Positions 1 through 9,209 are shown, counted from the stretch's first letter. The stretch is DNA of 21,181 nucleotides from an uncultured Chloroflexota bacterium (GCA_937974245.1 CALJKV010000092.1:1-21181); one strand, 5' to 3'. Notes: generated by a model not told the origin, from the letters alone. A program made the numbers and translations.

Positions 1-2
1 TG

Positions 3-1481
3 CTGCGCCAGTACGCCGAGGAACAACTCGCCGCCGCCGGTGAAGCCGAGACCACTCATGACGCCCACAGCGCCTACTACGCCCGCTTTATGATTCAGCG
101 AGAAAACGATCTGAAGGGCGGGCAGCAGCTCGAGCCACTTCGCAAAATTGAAGCCGACTGGGAAAACATCAAAGTAGCGTTCCGGCGGTTGATCCAGCGG
201 GGGATGTATAGCGAGGCCATACCATTCGCCGACAACCTGGGACTGGCGTTTCAGTATCTCTCCCACAGTATTGAAGGCAGGGATTATTTTGCCAGTGTTA
301 TCAAAACACTGCCACCCGCAGCTGAAGGTGAACTGCGCCGTCTGTTGGCGCATCTGCTGGTCTGGGAAGGCCATTGCTCGGTTACTAATTGGAATGATGC
401 CCTGAACCTGTTGGATCAAGGGCTTGCCATCGCCCGTGAATTTGACGATTGGACAATCGTGGGCACCGCGCTGGTCAATTCTGCGTTGCGGCTGCAGGGT
501 CGGCGCCTGCCAACCCCGCGCGAGGACTTTCAGCGGGCAGAGTCAATGGCGCGGGAAGCGTTGCAGATTTTCCGGGAAATCGGAGATAAATACGGGACGA
601 CGATTTCACTGCATACCCTAACCGGTCTCCACTTCACCGAAAATCGCCCTGCTGAAGCCTACCGGCTCGCGCTCGAAGTCCTGACTCTGGTCAAGAATAC
701 GAACAATGTTCTCTTCAGTGGAACTGTTTACATAGGTCTCAGTCAGATTGCTCATGAGTGTGGTGACTACCGGCAGGCAGAGTTCTACCTGGATCAGAGT
801 CTCGCTGTTTTCCAGGAGTTGGAAAATCACGAGGGACTGGAATATGTCAACGCCATGCGAGGGCGGTACCGGTTCGCCGCTGGAGACTTCGCCGCTGCGG
901 TCATCTATTTCACGCAGGCGTTATTCCATGCACAGAAGATCGGTTATCCCAACGATATTGCCTTTTGCCAGCTGATGCTCGGCCTGACTGCGCTCGTTCA
1001 GGGTCGCTACGCCGATGCGATTCAGGCGGCCACAGAGATTCTCCAGGTTCTGCACAAGGGTGGGGCGATGGAAAACAAAGTCGCACGATTTGCCCGAACC
1101 GTTGAAGCCTGCGGGCACTATGGGCTGGAGGAAACCGAAACCGCGTCTGCTCTGATACAGAGGCATTTCTTCCCCTGGAATACGCATCTCAGGCTGATTG
1201 AATTCGGGGAGTTCATCAAGCCATTTCACCTGACCGGGCTGGCGCACCTGCTGGCCGACGCGGGCGAGGGCGAACGCGCCCTGGAACTGGTGTCGTATGC
1301 CGTACACAACCACAAAACACCGGGCTGGTGGCTCGAACGCGAGCCGCTCACGGTGAAATTACTGGCACGGCTCAAGGGCTGCCTGTCGCCGGAGCAATAC
1401 ACTACTGCCTGGGAGCGCGGCAAATCACTCGACCTCAACGCAGCATTGGCTGCCCTGCTGGAGTTACCGGCTCTGCGTTAA
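3..1481 (+). CDS. TPR-rich C-terminal part of a large ATPase-type transcriptional regulator (5' partial)
   Basis: The reading frame is open from the first bases of the window, so the gene starts upstream; the first in-frame ATG at 90 is internal. The first visible residues (LRQYAEEQLAAAGEAE, then HSAYYARF) match the linker between the NB-ARC/AAA ATPase part and the TPR part of AfsR/LuxR- or MalT-like regulators, whose usual text is 'LLRQYAxExLxAAGE...H..YY'. The remaining ~490 residues are helical repeats with alternating Ala, Leu and Tyr, typical of tetratricopeptide repeats (for example 'ALNLLDQGLAIAREFDDW' and 'AEFYLDQSLAVFQELEN'). TPRs in such proteins bind partners or effectors and control the ATPase switch. 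The N-terminal effector domain (DNA-binding, kinase or cyclase) is outside the window, so the exact class is unknown. It is convergent with mfd, 36 bases away. Confidence 0.8.
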   Translation: MRQYAEEQLAAAGEAETTHDAHSAYYARFMIQRENDLKGGQQLEPLRKIEADWENIKVAFRRLIQRGMYSEAIPFADNLGLAFQYLSHSIEGRDYFASVIKTLPPAAEGELRRLLAHLLVWEGHCSVTNWNDALNLLDQGLAIAREFDDWTIVGTALVNSALRLQGRRLPTPREDFQRAESMAREALQIFREIGDKYGTTISLHTLTGLHFTENRPAEAYRLALEVLTLVKNTNNVLFSGTVYIGLSQIAHECGDYRQAEFYLDQSLAVFQELENHEGLEYVNAMRGRYRFAAGDFAAAVIYFTQALFHAQKIGYPNDIAFCQLMLGLTALVQGRYADAIQAATEILQVLHKGGAMENKVARFARTVEACGHYGLEETETASALIQRHFFPWNTHLRLIEFGEFIKPFHLTGLAHLLADAGEGERALELVSYAVHNHKTPGWWLEREPLTVKLLARLKGCLSPEQYTTAWERGKSLDLNAALAALLELPALR

Positions 1482-1509
1482 ACAAGAGGCGGCCAGCCTC
1501 TCGTTTTGT
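1482..1509. terminator. Hairpin terminator between convergent genes
   Basis: A 6-bp stem AGAGGC (1485-1490) and GCCTCT (1496-1501) with loop GGCCA sits exactly in the 36-base gap between the TPR gene and mfd. On the plus strand it is followed by CGTTTTG; on the minus strand by TTGTTTAA. Flanking ACAA/TTGT can extend the stem past a bulge. It could serve both genes, though the T tracts are short. Confidence 0.5.
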
Positions 1510-1517
1510 GATTCCCC

Positions 1518-4500
1518 CTAAATCCCCAGGCCTTCTTTGACGCCCGCCGCCAGGTGGCGCAGGGCATCCAGCAGGCGTAACTGCCACAGATCATCATCCC
1601 CGGTGGGCAGCAGCACCGCCGTCCGGCTGACACGCACGCCGTCGCCCAGGTCGGCCTCCAGTTGCTCCCGGTTGATGTTCGGGAGATATGGCAGTTTGAC
1701 ATTCACCACGTCGTTGAGCGTAATCACCGCGTTGGCGTTGGCGGCCTGCGCCAGCAGTTTCACGTCAATCTGGTAGAGCAGCCCTTCCACCGCCAGCGGC
1801 AGCGGCCCGAAGCGATCCCGCAGTTCATCACGCATCATATCCACGTCCTCGGCGCTGGCAAGGCTGCCAATCCGCCGGTAAATCTGCAGGCGAAGCTGCA
1901 TTTCCGGTATCCAGTCGTGCGGCAGATAGGCCGCGATCGGCAGGTCAATCGTGATCGTGCCGGTGGGCGGCGGCGGTGTGGCTTCTCCCTGGGTGGCACT
2001 TTTCAACTGCTTGACCGACTGCGCCAGGAGCTGCGTATACAGGTGCAGCCCGACTGCCGCGACATGTCCCGTCTGCCGGGTGCTGAGGATGTCCCCCGCG
2101 CCACGCAGTTCCAGGTCACGCATGGCGATCTGGTAGCCTGACCCCAGGTTCGTGTTTTCCGCCAGGGCTTCCAGCCGCAGCCGCGCCTCGTCATTGAGGC
2201 GGTTGGTGCTGGCATGGAAGAAATAGGCGTAGGCCTGCTGTGAACTGCGCCCCACCCGCCCGCGTAACTGGTAGAGCTGCGCCATGCCAAACCAGTCCGC
2301 CCGGTCTACAATCAGTGTGTTGGCAGTGGGGATGTCAATCCCGCTTTCGATAATCGAAGTCGAAACCAGCACATCATACTCGCCGCGCCCGAACACCGTC
2401 ATGACTTTTTCCAGCGTGCGCGAGTCCATCTGCCCATGCCCGGTAATCGCCCGCACCTCCGGCACAATGTCTTCAAGCCGGTCACGGGCGGAATCAATCG
2501 TCTTGACGCGGTTATGCACAAAAAACACCTGACCGCCACGCTCCAGTTCCCGCAGCACCGCCTGGCGCACCAGCCGCTCATCGAATGGGCCGACATGCGT
2601 CATCACCGGCAGCCGCTCCTCCGGCGGCGTCTGGATCATCGTGATGTCGCGTACACCCGTCAGGCTCATGTACAGTGTGCGCGGAATCGGCGTGGCCGTC
2701 AGGGTGAGGATATCCACCTGCGCCCGCAGCTTCTTGAAATATTCCTTGTGGGTGACACCGAAGCGCTGCTCCTCGTCAATAATCACCAGCCCCAGCTTGT
2801 TGAGTGTCACGTCGTCCTGCAGCAGCCGGTGTGTGCCGATGATAATGTCAATGCTGCCGCCCGCCAGCTTCGTCAGGATGGCGCTCTGCTCATCTTTGGT
2901 GCGGAAGCGCGACAGCACCTCCACCGTGACCGGGAAGTTCACCAATCGCCGCGAGAATGTCTCGTAATGCTGCTGCGCCAGCACCGTCGTTGGCACCAGC
3001 AGTGCGACCTGTTTGCCGCTCATCACCGCTTTGAAGGCCGCCCGCAGCGCAACCTCCGTTTTGCCATAACCCACGTCGCCACAGATCAGCCGATCCATCG
3101 TCTGTGGGCGCTCCATGTCCTCCTTGACCTCGCGGACGGCGCGTAACTGGTCTTCCGTCTCCACATACGGGAACGACGCTTCCAGTTCATGTTGCCAGGG
3201 CGTATCGGGCGCGAAAGCAAAGCCGATTGCCGCCTTACGCCGGGCGTAAATCTCCAGCAGTTCGTGGGCGTCCTCTTCTACGGCGCGTTTAGCCTGGGCC
3301 GTAACTTTGCTCCAGTCCGCTTTGCCGAGCTTGCTCAACGCCGGTGGGCGGTCATCCGGCCCGACATAGCGCGTCAGGCGGTCGGCCTGGTGAATCGGCA
3401 CGAAAACGAGGTCGGTCCCAGCATATTCGACCAGCAGGTATTCGCGCTCGCTGCCCTGTACTGTGCGGCGGCGCATCCCACCAAAACGCCCGATGCCGTA
3501 ATCCACATGCACCACATAGTCACCGTCGCGCATATCGGCATAGCTCGACTCCGGAATCCGTGTCCGGCGGGTCGTCTTGCGGCGGCGCGGTTCTGGGCGG
3601 CTCCACCCGAAAATCTCCGCGTCGGAAAGCAGGCGCAACGTTTTATCTTCTGCGGCCAGGCGCCAGCCGGCTTGCAGCGCCCCATCCACCAGCGTCACCG
3701 AGCCGGACTCCGGCGGCATCATGACATCGTGCAGCACCGGGATGAACGCGCCCTGTTCCTGCCACAGGTCGGCCACCCGCGCCACCTGCTGTGTGACAAC
3801 GACCACCCGTGCGCCACCGCGCCCGCTCCGCAGGTTCGTCACCAGGTCACGGAGCTGCCCGCCAAAACGCTGTTCCGGCGTGAACAGCCCCCCCAGCTTG
3901 CCAGACGTATCCGGCGGAGCGGGGGTCTCATCCTCGGCCTCGTTGTCCTCCCGGATTGTCTCCAGTTGACCCAGGTGCAGGTGCTGCCGGTGTTCCAGTT
4001 CTTCCGAAAGCATGTCCCAGGTGAGATAGGGCAGCGGGCAGTCCGGCGGGATTTCGTTCGCCGCTGATTTTTCGTCACGGGTCTGTACGGCGGCCTCTTC
4101 GATGCCGGCAATCGTATCGCGCAGTTCCGCCCAGTCCTCTACGACGATGAGCGTGTTCTCCGGCGCGTAATCCAACAGGCTCACCGGGTTCGGGTAGAGG
4201 TATGGCAAATAGGTTTCCAGGTAGGGGAATGCAGACCCGTTCGCCAGTGGGTCAGCGTCAGCTTGCGGGCTGGCGGAGTCCGTCGTCACAGCTCCCAGCG
4301 CCGCGAACCAGTCGGACAGGTGGGCGGCCAGCGGCGGGGTATGTTCCGGCAGCCCCTCCCGCGCCGGGGGAATAACCACCGCATCCAGCGTGTTGGCGGA
4401 ACGCTGTGTCGCCGGATTGAACACCCGCAGACTCTCGATCTCATCGTCGAAGAACTCAACCCGAATCGGATCATCGCTCGTCAGCGGGAAGATGTCCACC

Positions 4501-5060
4501 ACGCCACCCCGGCGGCTGAACGTCCCCGGCTGCACAACAATCGGTGTCGGCTCATAGCCGAGTGCCAGCCAACGGCTCAACAGCCGGTTGATGTCGTGGC
4601 GCTGGCCGGACTTGAGCAGTAAGGATGCTTTGCGGAACTGGTTGACAGGGATCGTGCGCTGCATGATCGCCCGCGCTGAGGTCACGATGATGGGCGGTGC
4701 GCCCCGTTGTTCGTCTTCGGGCGGCATGAGCGCGGAAAGCGCGGCGATACGGGCGCGGATGACGCCTTCACCCCAGGGGGCGCGATCATAAAAGTGCGGC
4801 GCGGGTTCGGCGAAGCGGTACACCGGGACATCGCCCAACCAGACCGGAAGCTGTTCCGATACATTGTAAGCGCGATCAACCCGCCCCGTGATATAGATCA
4901 CCGGGCCATCCCAGTCGCGGGCCAGCGCCGCCAGCACAAACGGGCGTGCTGACCGGATCACCCCCTGGTCGGGCAGGCGGTCAGCGCCCCGCAGAGCATC
5001 AAGCAGGGCGCGGTAAGCAGGGTTCAGACGCAGGGTATCCAGTAAGCCGTTAAGCTGCAT
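1518..5060 (-). CDS. mfd: Transcription-repair coupling factor Mfd
   Basis: 1180-residue superfamily 2 DNA translocase that removes RNA polymerase stalled at lesions and recruits UvrA for nucleotide excision repair. In order: a UvrB-like N-terminal part with RRGGVVDIFP near residue 187; a CarD-like RNA-polymerase-interaction domain near 508-570 (DYVVHVDYGIGRFGG); Walker A GDVGYGKT at 661-668; the DEEQ box at 762-765 followed by RFG; TATPIPRTL; the QLRGRVGRS motif VI region near 927; and the TRCF C-terminal domain from about 1010. Length fits the family (~1150). The frame stays open upstream to 5303, but that extension overlaps the divergent gene. The ATG at 5060 is preferred because it begins the normal Mfd N-terminus (MQLNGLLDTLRLNP) and has GGAGG at 5072-5076. 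No key motif is missing. Confidence 0.97.
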   Translation of the reverse strand: MQLNGLLDTLRLNPAYRALLDALRGADRLPDQGVIRSARPFVLAALARDWDGPVIYITGRVDRAYNVSEQLPVWLGDVPVYRFAEPAPHFYDRAPWGEGVIRARIAALSALMPPEDEQRGAPPIIVTSARAIMQRTIPVNQFRKASLLLKSGQRHDINRLLSRWLALGYEPTPIVVQPGTFSRRGGVVDIFPLTSDDPIRVEFFDDEIESLRVFNPATQRSANTLDAVVIPPAREGLPEHTPPLAAHLSDWFAALGAVTTDSASPQADADPLANGSAFPYLETYLPYLYPNPVSLLDYAPENTLIVVEDWAELRDTIAGIEEAAVQTRDEKSAANEIPPDCPLPYLTWDMLSEELEHRQHLHLGQLETIREDNEAEDETPAPPDTSGKLGGLFTPEQRFGGQLRDLVTNLRSGRGGARVVVVTQQVARVADLWQEQGAFIPVLHDVMMPPESGSVTLVDGALQAGWRLAAEDKTLRLLSDAEIFGWSRPEPRRRKTTRRTRIPESSYADMRDGDYVVHVDYGIGRFGGMRRRTVQGSEREYLLVEYAGTDLVFVPIHQADRLTRYVGPDDRPPALSKLGKADWSKVTAQAKRAVEEDAHELLEIYARRKAAIGFAFAPDTPWQHELEASFPYVETEDQLRAVREVKEDMERPQTMDRLICGDVGYGKTEVALRAAFKAVMSGKQVALLVPTTVLAQQHYETFSRRLVNFPVTVEVLSRFRTKDEQSAILTKLAGGSIDIIIGTHRLLQDDVTLNKLGLVIIDEEQRFGVTHKEYFKKLRAQVDILTLTATPIPRTLYMSLTGVRDITMIQTPPEERLPVMTHVGPFDERLVRQAVLRELERGGQVFFVHNRVKTIDSARDRLEDIVPEVRAITGHGQMDSRTLEKVMTVFGRGEYDVLVSTSIIESGIDIPTANTLIVDRADWFGMAQLYQLRGRVGRSSQQAYAYFFHASTNRLNDEARLRLEALAENTNLGSGYQIAMRDLELRGAGDILSTRQTGHVAAVGLHLYTQLLAQSVKQLKSATQGEATPPPPTGTITIDLPIAAYLPHDWIPEMQLRLQIYRRIGSLASAEDVDMMRDELRDRFGPLPLAVEGLLYQIDVKLLAQAANANAVITLNDVVNVKLPYLPNINREQLEADLGDGVRVSRTAVLLPTGDDDLWQLRLLDALRHLAAGVKEGLGI

Positions 5061-5095
5061 ATTCAGAGTTTCCTCCAGCCGTTCGGGGATTCGGT

Positions 5096-5101
5096 ATTGT
5101 A
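5096..5101 (-). promoter_or_regulatory. Possible -10 element for mfd
   Basis: TACAAT reads toward mfd 35 bases upstream of its start codon. No convincing -35 hexamer is found at 16-18 bases, so this is only a suggestion. Confidence 0.25.
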
Positions 5102-5146
5102 TCAGAACTGAGGTACGTAATATAGGGCTTGAGTGACGTTGTGCGT

Positions 5147-5152
5147 TATAAT
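5147..5152 (+). promoter_or_regulatory. Consensus -10 element for the propeller/SH3 gene
   Basis: A perfect TATAAT lies 39 bases before the ATG at 5191 and would put transcription start near 5159, upstream of the ribosome site AGGGGGA (5178-5184). The expected -35 position is poor; a TTGAGT exists but only 12 bases away. Confidence 0.4.
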
Positions 5153-5190
5153 CCGCTCTGTATGTGCAATTTTTCACAGGGGGATACACG

Positions 5191-6516
5191 ATGCATACAC
5201 CGCTGAGACGCCAGAAGACCATCCTTACGCTGTGTCTGCTCCTGCTCGTCTGGGGTCTCCCGGCGAAGGCGCAGTCCGAACCGGCGGTCATCGTGCCGGA
5301 CAATATCGCCGCCCTCGAAGCGGCCTATATCCTGCCGGGGTGCCAGCAGTTCAGCCCAGACAGCCACTTTGTCGCGGATTTTATCTATATCTACGACCTC
5401 ACAGACGGATCACTCCATTACAGCCGGACGGTGAATCCCGGCGGTGAGTCGCCCACCGGGGCGTTTCAGTTCAGCCCGGACGGGCAGTGGTTCGCCGCCA
5501 AGCATGACGGCCTGTTCGCCGCCGCGACCAACGAACGGGTCTTCACCTTTCAGAGTGGCTCATTCGCCTTCAGCCCGGACAGCCGTTACCTGGCGGTGGC
5601 GCAGGATGGGGTGTACGAGACGGCCACCGGCGACAGGCTGTTCACGATTGGCAATGACCCGGCGTTCCTGGGGACGGATTTCGCCTTCAGCCCCAACAGC
5701 CGGTACGTCGCGGTAGAGGGCGACGGCCTGTACGACATCCCCCGGCTGTGGCGAAACTTTGAAATCGCCGGGAGCGGTATCTTCAGCCCGGACGGGAAGT
5801 GGCTGTGGATACGGGGCGGCGTGCTGCTGGAAACGCTCACCTGGGGGCAGCAGTATACCACCGGCAGCGGCGGCTTTCTGGCGTCCTTCAGCCCCGATAG
5901 CGCGCTCATGGCCGTCCCCAATGACGGCGTGTATGTCACCGAGTCGGGCGAATTCCTTTTCGCGTTCGGCCCTAACCCGGCATCCTTCAGTCCCGATGGT
6001 TCACTGATGGCCGTCCGGTTTGTGGGTGTGTACACGGTGGATACCTGGGAACAGCGGCTGCGCTTCTCAACAGCGGAAAGCCGGTTATCGCCCACGTTCA
6101 GCCCGGATGGTCGGCTGCTGATCGTCCCCGGAGATGGCATTTATGACACGCAGAGTTGGGAGCGCCTGCTGGACTTCGTCACCCAATGGGGCGCGGAGCC
6201 GGAAGGACTGTTCTTCAGCCCGGACGGACGATGGCTGGCGGCACACGATGGCCGCACCTGTACCGTCTACGGCCTGCCCGACGCAGCCCGCCCGACGCAG
6301 AACTTCGGCGTGGTACGCCCCTCCGGCAAGACCAACATCCGCCAGCGCCCCAGCGCCAGCAGTGGCGTCGTCGCCAATACCGATACCCCGCTGCCGGTGA
6401 TCGCCACCAACGCGGATGGCAGTTGGTACAAGGTAGTCGTCAGCGGGCAGGAGGGCTGGGTCGCAGCGTCGGTGGTAAGGGTCGTCTACCTGCCGGACAG
6501 CCTGCCGGTGGAATGA
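5191..6516 (+). CDS. Secreted WD40-like beta-propeller protein with C-terminal SH3 domain
   Basis: 441 residues. The ATG at 5191 is chosen over one at 5164 because AGGGGGA lies six bases upstream and it gives a clean signal peptide (RRQK, then a hydrophobic Leu-rich stretch, then PAKAQS as cleavage region). The body holds nine FSPDG/FSPDS/FSPNS motifs spaced about 35-55 residues apart, each followed by a hydrophobic strand and often by a GVY or GLY turn. This is the signature of a WD40/TolB-type propeller. The last ~65 residues form a bacterial SH3 domain (NIRQRPSASSGVV, WYKVV, GWVAASVVRVV), a fold that often binds cell-wall or protein ligands. No enzymatic residues are recognised, so a binding or sensing role outside the membrane is inferred. 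It is divergent from mfd and shares its short promoter region. Confidence 0.85.
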   Translation: MHTPLRRQKTILTLCLLLLVWGLPAKAQSEPAVIVPDNIAALEAAYILPGCQQFSPDSHFVADFIYIYDLTDGSLHYSRTVNPGGESPTGAFQFSPDGQWFAAKHDGLFAAATNERVFTFQSGSFAFSPDSRYLAVAQDGVYETATGDRLFTIGNDPAFLGTDFAFSPNSRYVAVEGDGLYDIPRLWRNFEIAGSGIFSPDGKWLWIRGGVLLETLTWGQQYTTGSGGFLASFSPDSALMAVPNDGVYVTESGEFLFAFGPNPASFSPDGSLMAVRFVGVYTVDTWEQRLRFSTAESRLSPTFSPDGRLLIVPGDGIYDTQSWERLLDFVTQWGAEPEGLFFSPDGRWLAAHDGRTCTVYGLPDAARPTQNFGVVRPSGKTNIRQRPSASSGVVANTDTPLPVIATNADGSWYKVVVSGQEGWVAASVVRVVYLPDSLPVE

Positions 6517-6522
6517 CACTGC

Positions 6523-6551
6523 TTGCACCCCGTCCCGCCCTATGTCACAAT
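6523..6551 (+). promoter_or_regulatory. Possible sigma-70 type promoter for the GNAT gene
   Basis: TTGCAC (6523-6528) and CACAAT (6546-6551) are separated by 17 bases, right after the stop of the propeller gene and ~130 bases before the acetyltransferase start. Four of six positions fit the consensus in each box. Confidence 0.3.
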
Positions 6552-6678
6552 AGCGGGCAATGATGAAACATGCCTGCATCCCCGGATAGAGCAGGCGCTG
6601 TCCCTACGATACGCATGTTGTTGAATTGGGAGATGATGCCCGCCTACGGGCCGCTCGCTCAGTTGGGAAACTCCTGGA

Positions 6679-7218
6679 ATGACGAATCTCTTTGAAGGCC
6701 AGCGGGTACGGCTCACCCCGCTCAACAGCGAAGACGCCGCCGTGATCGCCGAGTGGCACCTCGACAGCCGTTACCTGCGCCTGCTGGATGCCGCGATTGC
6801 CTTCCCCAAGAACGAAGCTCAGGTCGTTCGCTGGATACAGAGCGGCCAGCAGGAAAAAGATAACTTCCTGTTCGGTATCCGCACCATGTCCAGCAATCTG
6901 CTGATCGGCTTCATCGAGATCAACGGCATTTTGTGGCCGCATGGGACGGGGTGGATCGCCATCGGCATCGGCGAGCCGGAATATCGCGGGCAGGGCTACG
7001 GCTACGAGGCGATGAGCATGGCGCTGAACTACGCCTTCCACGAGTTGAACCTGCACCGGATGCAGTTGACTGTGTTCAGCTACAACACATCGGCCATCGC
7101 CCTGTACGAGAAACTCGGCTTCCAGCGGGAAGGCACGCACCGTGAGTTCCTGCTGCGCGACGGCCAGCGGCACGATATGATCCTCTACGGGCTTTTAAGC
7201 CGTGAGTGGCTGGGATAG
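6679..7218 (+). CDS. GNAT-family N-acetyltransferase (RimJ/RimL or SpeG-like)
   Basis: 179 residues, normal length for the family. The start MTNLFEGQRVRLTPLNSEDA is the usual first strand and helix of RimJ/RimL-like enzymes. Acetyl-CoA-binding motif A is clear at about residues 95-115 (GEPEYRGQGYGYEAM, the R/Q-x-x-G-x-G/A signature). It is followed by NLHRMQLTVFSYNTSAIALY and EKLGFQREG, the motif B region with the conserved Asn and Tyr. Such enzymes transfer acetyl from acetyl-CoA to an amine, but the substrate (ribosomal protein N-terminus, polyamine or other) cannot be read from the sequence. No good ribosome site precedes the ATG. It converges on the SGNH hydrolase gene with a 16-base gap. 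Confidence 0.88.
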   Translation: MTNLFEGQRVRLTPLNSEDAAVIAEWHLDSRYLRLLDAAIAFPKNEAQVVRWIQSGQQEKDNFLFGIRTMSSNLLIGFIEINGILWPHGTGWIAIGIGEPEYRGQGYGYEAMSMALNYAFHELNLHRMQLTVFSYNTSAIALYEKLGFQREGTHREFLLRDGQRHDMILYGLLSREWLG

Positions 7219-7234
7219 CGAGGCGCGGGAAATC

Positions 7235-7990
7235 TCACCGATAGGTGGGTAAAATCTCCACCAGCGCCGTATTCAGGACGCCATACCCTGCCGGATTGAG
7301 GTGCAGTGTGTCGGCGGCGTATTCCGGGCGCATCAGGCCGGAGTCATCGGCTAACAGACCGTAGGCATCCAGCACAATGACGCCCGCCCCGGCCATTTCC
7401 CGCAGCGCCGCGTTCACCGTCAACACGGACGTAGCAACCGCATCCGACCAGAAAAATACCTGCCGCTCCAATGAAGCGTTTCCCGCCGGAAACACCGTCG
7501 TGAGGATTACCACCGTCCCCATTTCCCGCGCCGCTACCACCACCTGCCGCGTATTGGCGAGGCAACCCGCAATAATATCCGCTTCCCGCTCCGGGAACAG
7601 CGGGATGGTTTTAAGATCGTTGATGCACATCTGTACGATGAGTATATCCGGCTGCAAGGGGCGGATGTGGGCGTCAAAGCGGCCTGTCACCTGTGCCGAA
7701 GTCTGCCCACCAATCCCCCGGTTGAGGAAGGTTAAGCCATCTATCTCCGGCGCGGGCCAGTCCGCCGCCCGTGAATCCCCGTAAAAAACGGCGAGACGGC
7801 TGCCAGGAACAGCAGTGGGCTGGTCGGGGAACGCGCCCAGATCGAGCGGGTCAAGCCGGATGGAATTCATTTCACGATAATACTGTTCCGCGTAACGAAA
7901 CAGGAAAAAGTCGGCAGCCACCGCCACCAGGGTCACGACCACCAGCGGACCAACGAGCGCAGCGCACAGGATTCGCGCCCGACGGGTCAT
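7235..7990 (-). CDS. Membrane-anchored SGNH/GDSL-type hydrolase
   Basis: 251 residues with one N-terminal transmembrane or signal-anchor segment (about 8-30), so the catalytic domain probably faces outward. SGNH blocks are visible: YGDSR with Ser73, NRGIGG with Gly94, CIND with Asn124, and DTLHLNP with Asp227 and His230. These supply nucleophile, oxyanion hole and catalytic dyad of an esterase or lipase. Block III reads CxND instead of the usual GxND, a small departure. The substrate is unknown; relatives act on acetylated sugars or lipids. The ATG overlaps the stop of the upstream DUF1232 gene (ATGA), so translation is probably coupled. The AGGAGG at 7992-7997 is only one base from the ATG, unusually close. 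Confidence 0.85.
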   Translation of the reverse strand: MTRRARILCAALVGPLVVVTLVAVAADFFLFRYAEQYYREMNSIRLDPLDLGAFPDQPTAVPGSRLAVFYGDSRAADWPAPEIDGLTFLNRGIGGQTSAQVTGRFDAHIRPLQPDILIVQMCINDLKTIPLFPEREADIIAGCLANTRQVVVAAREMGTVVILTTVFPAGNASLERQVFFWSDAVATSVLTVNAALREMAGAGVIVLDAYGLLADDSGLMRPEYAADTLHLNPAGYGVLNTALVEILPTYR

Positions 7991-8313
7991 GCCTCCTGGT
8001 CATCCTTCGGGTCAATGATGCGGTATTGCGGCGCATCTACCGTTTCCAGCGGTTTGCCGCGCCGTTGCAGGGCTGCCCGGTGTTCCGCCACCACATACGG
8101 CGGGGAGAGTGTCTCGAAGAGCCGCATCCCGCCCAGCAAAATCCCCACATCGTCAATCTGACCGATCACCAGGAACACATCCGGGATGAAGTCCAGCGGC
8201 GACAGGATATAGATGACGCCCAGAAAAGCGATGGACTTTGTCCACAACGGCACACGCGGGTCGCGCAGCAGCCGCCATGTCAGAAGCAGTTGGTTGATAA
8301 GCCCTTGCAGCAT
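7987..8313 (-). CDS. YkvA/DUF1232 family small membrane protein
   Basis: 108 residues. The family signature is the hydrophobic segment with YILSPLDFIPDVFLVIGQID followed by Asp, which matches DUF1232 (YkvA) proteins. Their biochemical function is not known. The segment around residues 25-55 is likely membrane-associated. A TTG at 8319 is also in frame, but the ATG at 8313 is preferred because GGAG lies nine bases upstream of it and only three from the TTG. The gene is first of a two-gene unit with the SGNH hydrolase, sharing an ATGA overlap. Confidence 0.85.
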   Translation of the reverse strand: MLQGLINQLLLTWRLLRDPRVPLWTKSIAFLGVIYILSPLDFIPDVFLVIGQIDDVGILLGGMRLFETLSPPYVVAEHRAALQRRGKPLETVDAPQYRIIDPKDDQEA

Positions 8314-8381
8314 AGGCAATTTCTCCAGGATTGATGTTAATTATACTACGTGGCGGCCTGCCCTGCGGTTGCACGCCTCGC

Positions 8382-9209
8382 TCAGGGGGCGGCCTCCAGG
8401 CGCAGTGTCGCCCCCACCGGGCGATGATCCGAGCCGCCGGATGACGCGCCCACCTGCGCCGCCAGCGCCGTGAACGACTCAGCATAAAAGATGTAATCCA
8501 GTCGGATAACCAGCGGCGTGAACGATGGCAAACGGGCGTTCACTCGTGCCTGGGGTTGGCTGTAATCCGGGTAAGTCAGCCCGGCGCCTTCCCCAACCGC
8601 CGCAAACGCATCCCCAAAAGCTGCTGCCACACGGTTGTAGTCTTCTGACCAGGGTTCGCTGTTGAAATCGCCCATCAGCAGTGTCGGGTTGGTTTCCGCC
8701 GCCGCCTGTTCCAGCAAAAAGGTAATATCTGCGCTGCGTTCGGTGGTGTTCATCTGCGTATTGCCGGGGCTGGCCGGGTGCGCGTTGTAGACCGTCACCG
8801 GAGCGCCGTTTACATCCAGCACCACCCGCAGCAGCAGCCGTTCAGGATACCAGGTCGTTTCTTCCAGGATCGGATACCGGCTGAGGATGATCTGGCCGTT
8901 GTAGCGCCCACCCGCCAATGCCGCTGCCCGGTGAGGATACCTATCGCCCAGTTCAGCGGCGAAAAGTGCCTCCGCTTCCGGGCTGACTTCCTGCAATGCC
9001 ACAATATCCGCCCCGGATTCCCGGATAATTTCGACGAACGGCTGCAAGACCTGGGTTTCAGCGTGCAGGTTGTGGGTCAGCAGGACGATGTCCTGCGGCG
9101 GCGCGGCCTGCTGCCCGGTATCCTGGTTGCAGGCCGCCAGCAGGCTTGCGATCAGGCCAATCATGAGAAGTTTGTGAATTCGGTTGAACATCAGGCGGTG
9201 GTTCAGCAT
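8382..9209 (-). CDS. Lipoprotein of the endonuclease/exonuclease/phosphatase superfamily
   Basis: 275 residues. The N-terminus has a signal peptide ending in the lipobox LLAAC (Cys27), so the protein is probably lipid-anchored outside the membrane. The metal-dependent hydrolase motifs of the EEP fold are all present: THNLH (Asn47), ALQEV (Glu74), YNAHPAS (His144), GDFNSEP (Asp181, Asn183), RLDYIF (Asp238) and SDHRPV (Asp261, His262). Members cleave phosphodiester bonds in nucleic acids, sphingomyelin or inositol phosphates. The export signal suggests extracellular nucleic acid or phospholipid degradation, but the substrate is not determined. No clear ribosome site precedes the ATG at 9209; an in-frame ATG at 9191 (MFNRIHK) is an alternative start that still leaves the signal peptide. 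Confidence 0.88.
   Translation of the reverse strand: MLNHRLMFNRIHKLLMIGLIASLLAACNQDTGQQAAPPQDIVLLTHNLHAETQVLQPFVEIIRESGADIVALQEVSPEAEALFAAELGDRYPHRAAALAGGRYNGQIILSRYPILEETTWYPERLLLRVVLDVNGAPVTVYNAHPASPGNTQMNTTERSADITFLLEQAAAETNPTLLMGDFNSEPWSEDYNRVAAAFGDAFAAVGEGAGLTYPDYSQPQARVNARLPSFTPLVIRLDYIFYAESFTALAAQVGASSGGSDHRPVGATLRLEAAP

Noticed and set aside
2436..4067. Two long plus-strand frames (236 and 292 codons) antisense to mfd
   Set aside because: They lie opposite clear Mfd helicase domains, are rich in Arg, His and Gln, and are expected shadows of GC-rich codons.
5061..5303. N-terminal extension of Mfd by 81 residues
   Set aside because: The extension is rich in Arg and Ser with no Mfd similarity, covers the promoter region and overlaps the divergent signal-peptide gene; the ATG at 5060 has a ribosome site.
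6633..6695. 20-codon ORF starting ATGATG that overlaps the GNAT start
   Set aside because: It has a GGGAG nearby, but it runs 17 bases into the GNAT gene in another frame and has no clear role; chance is likely.
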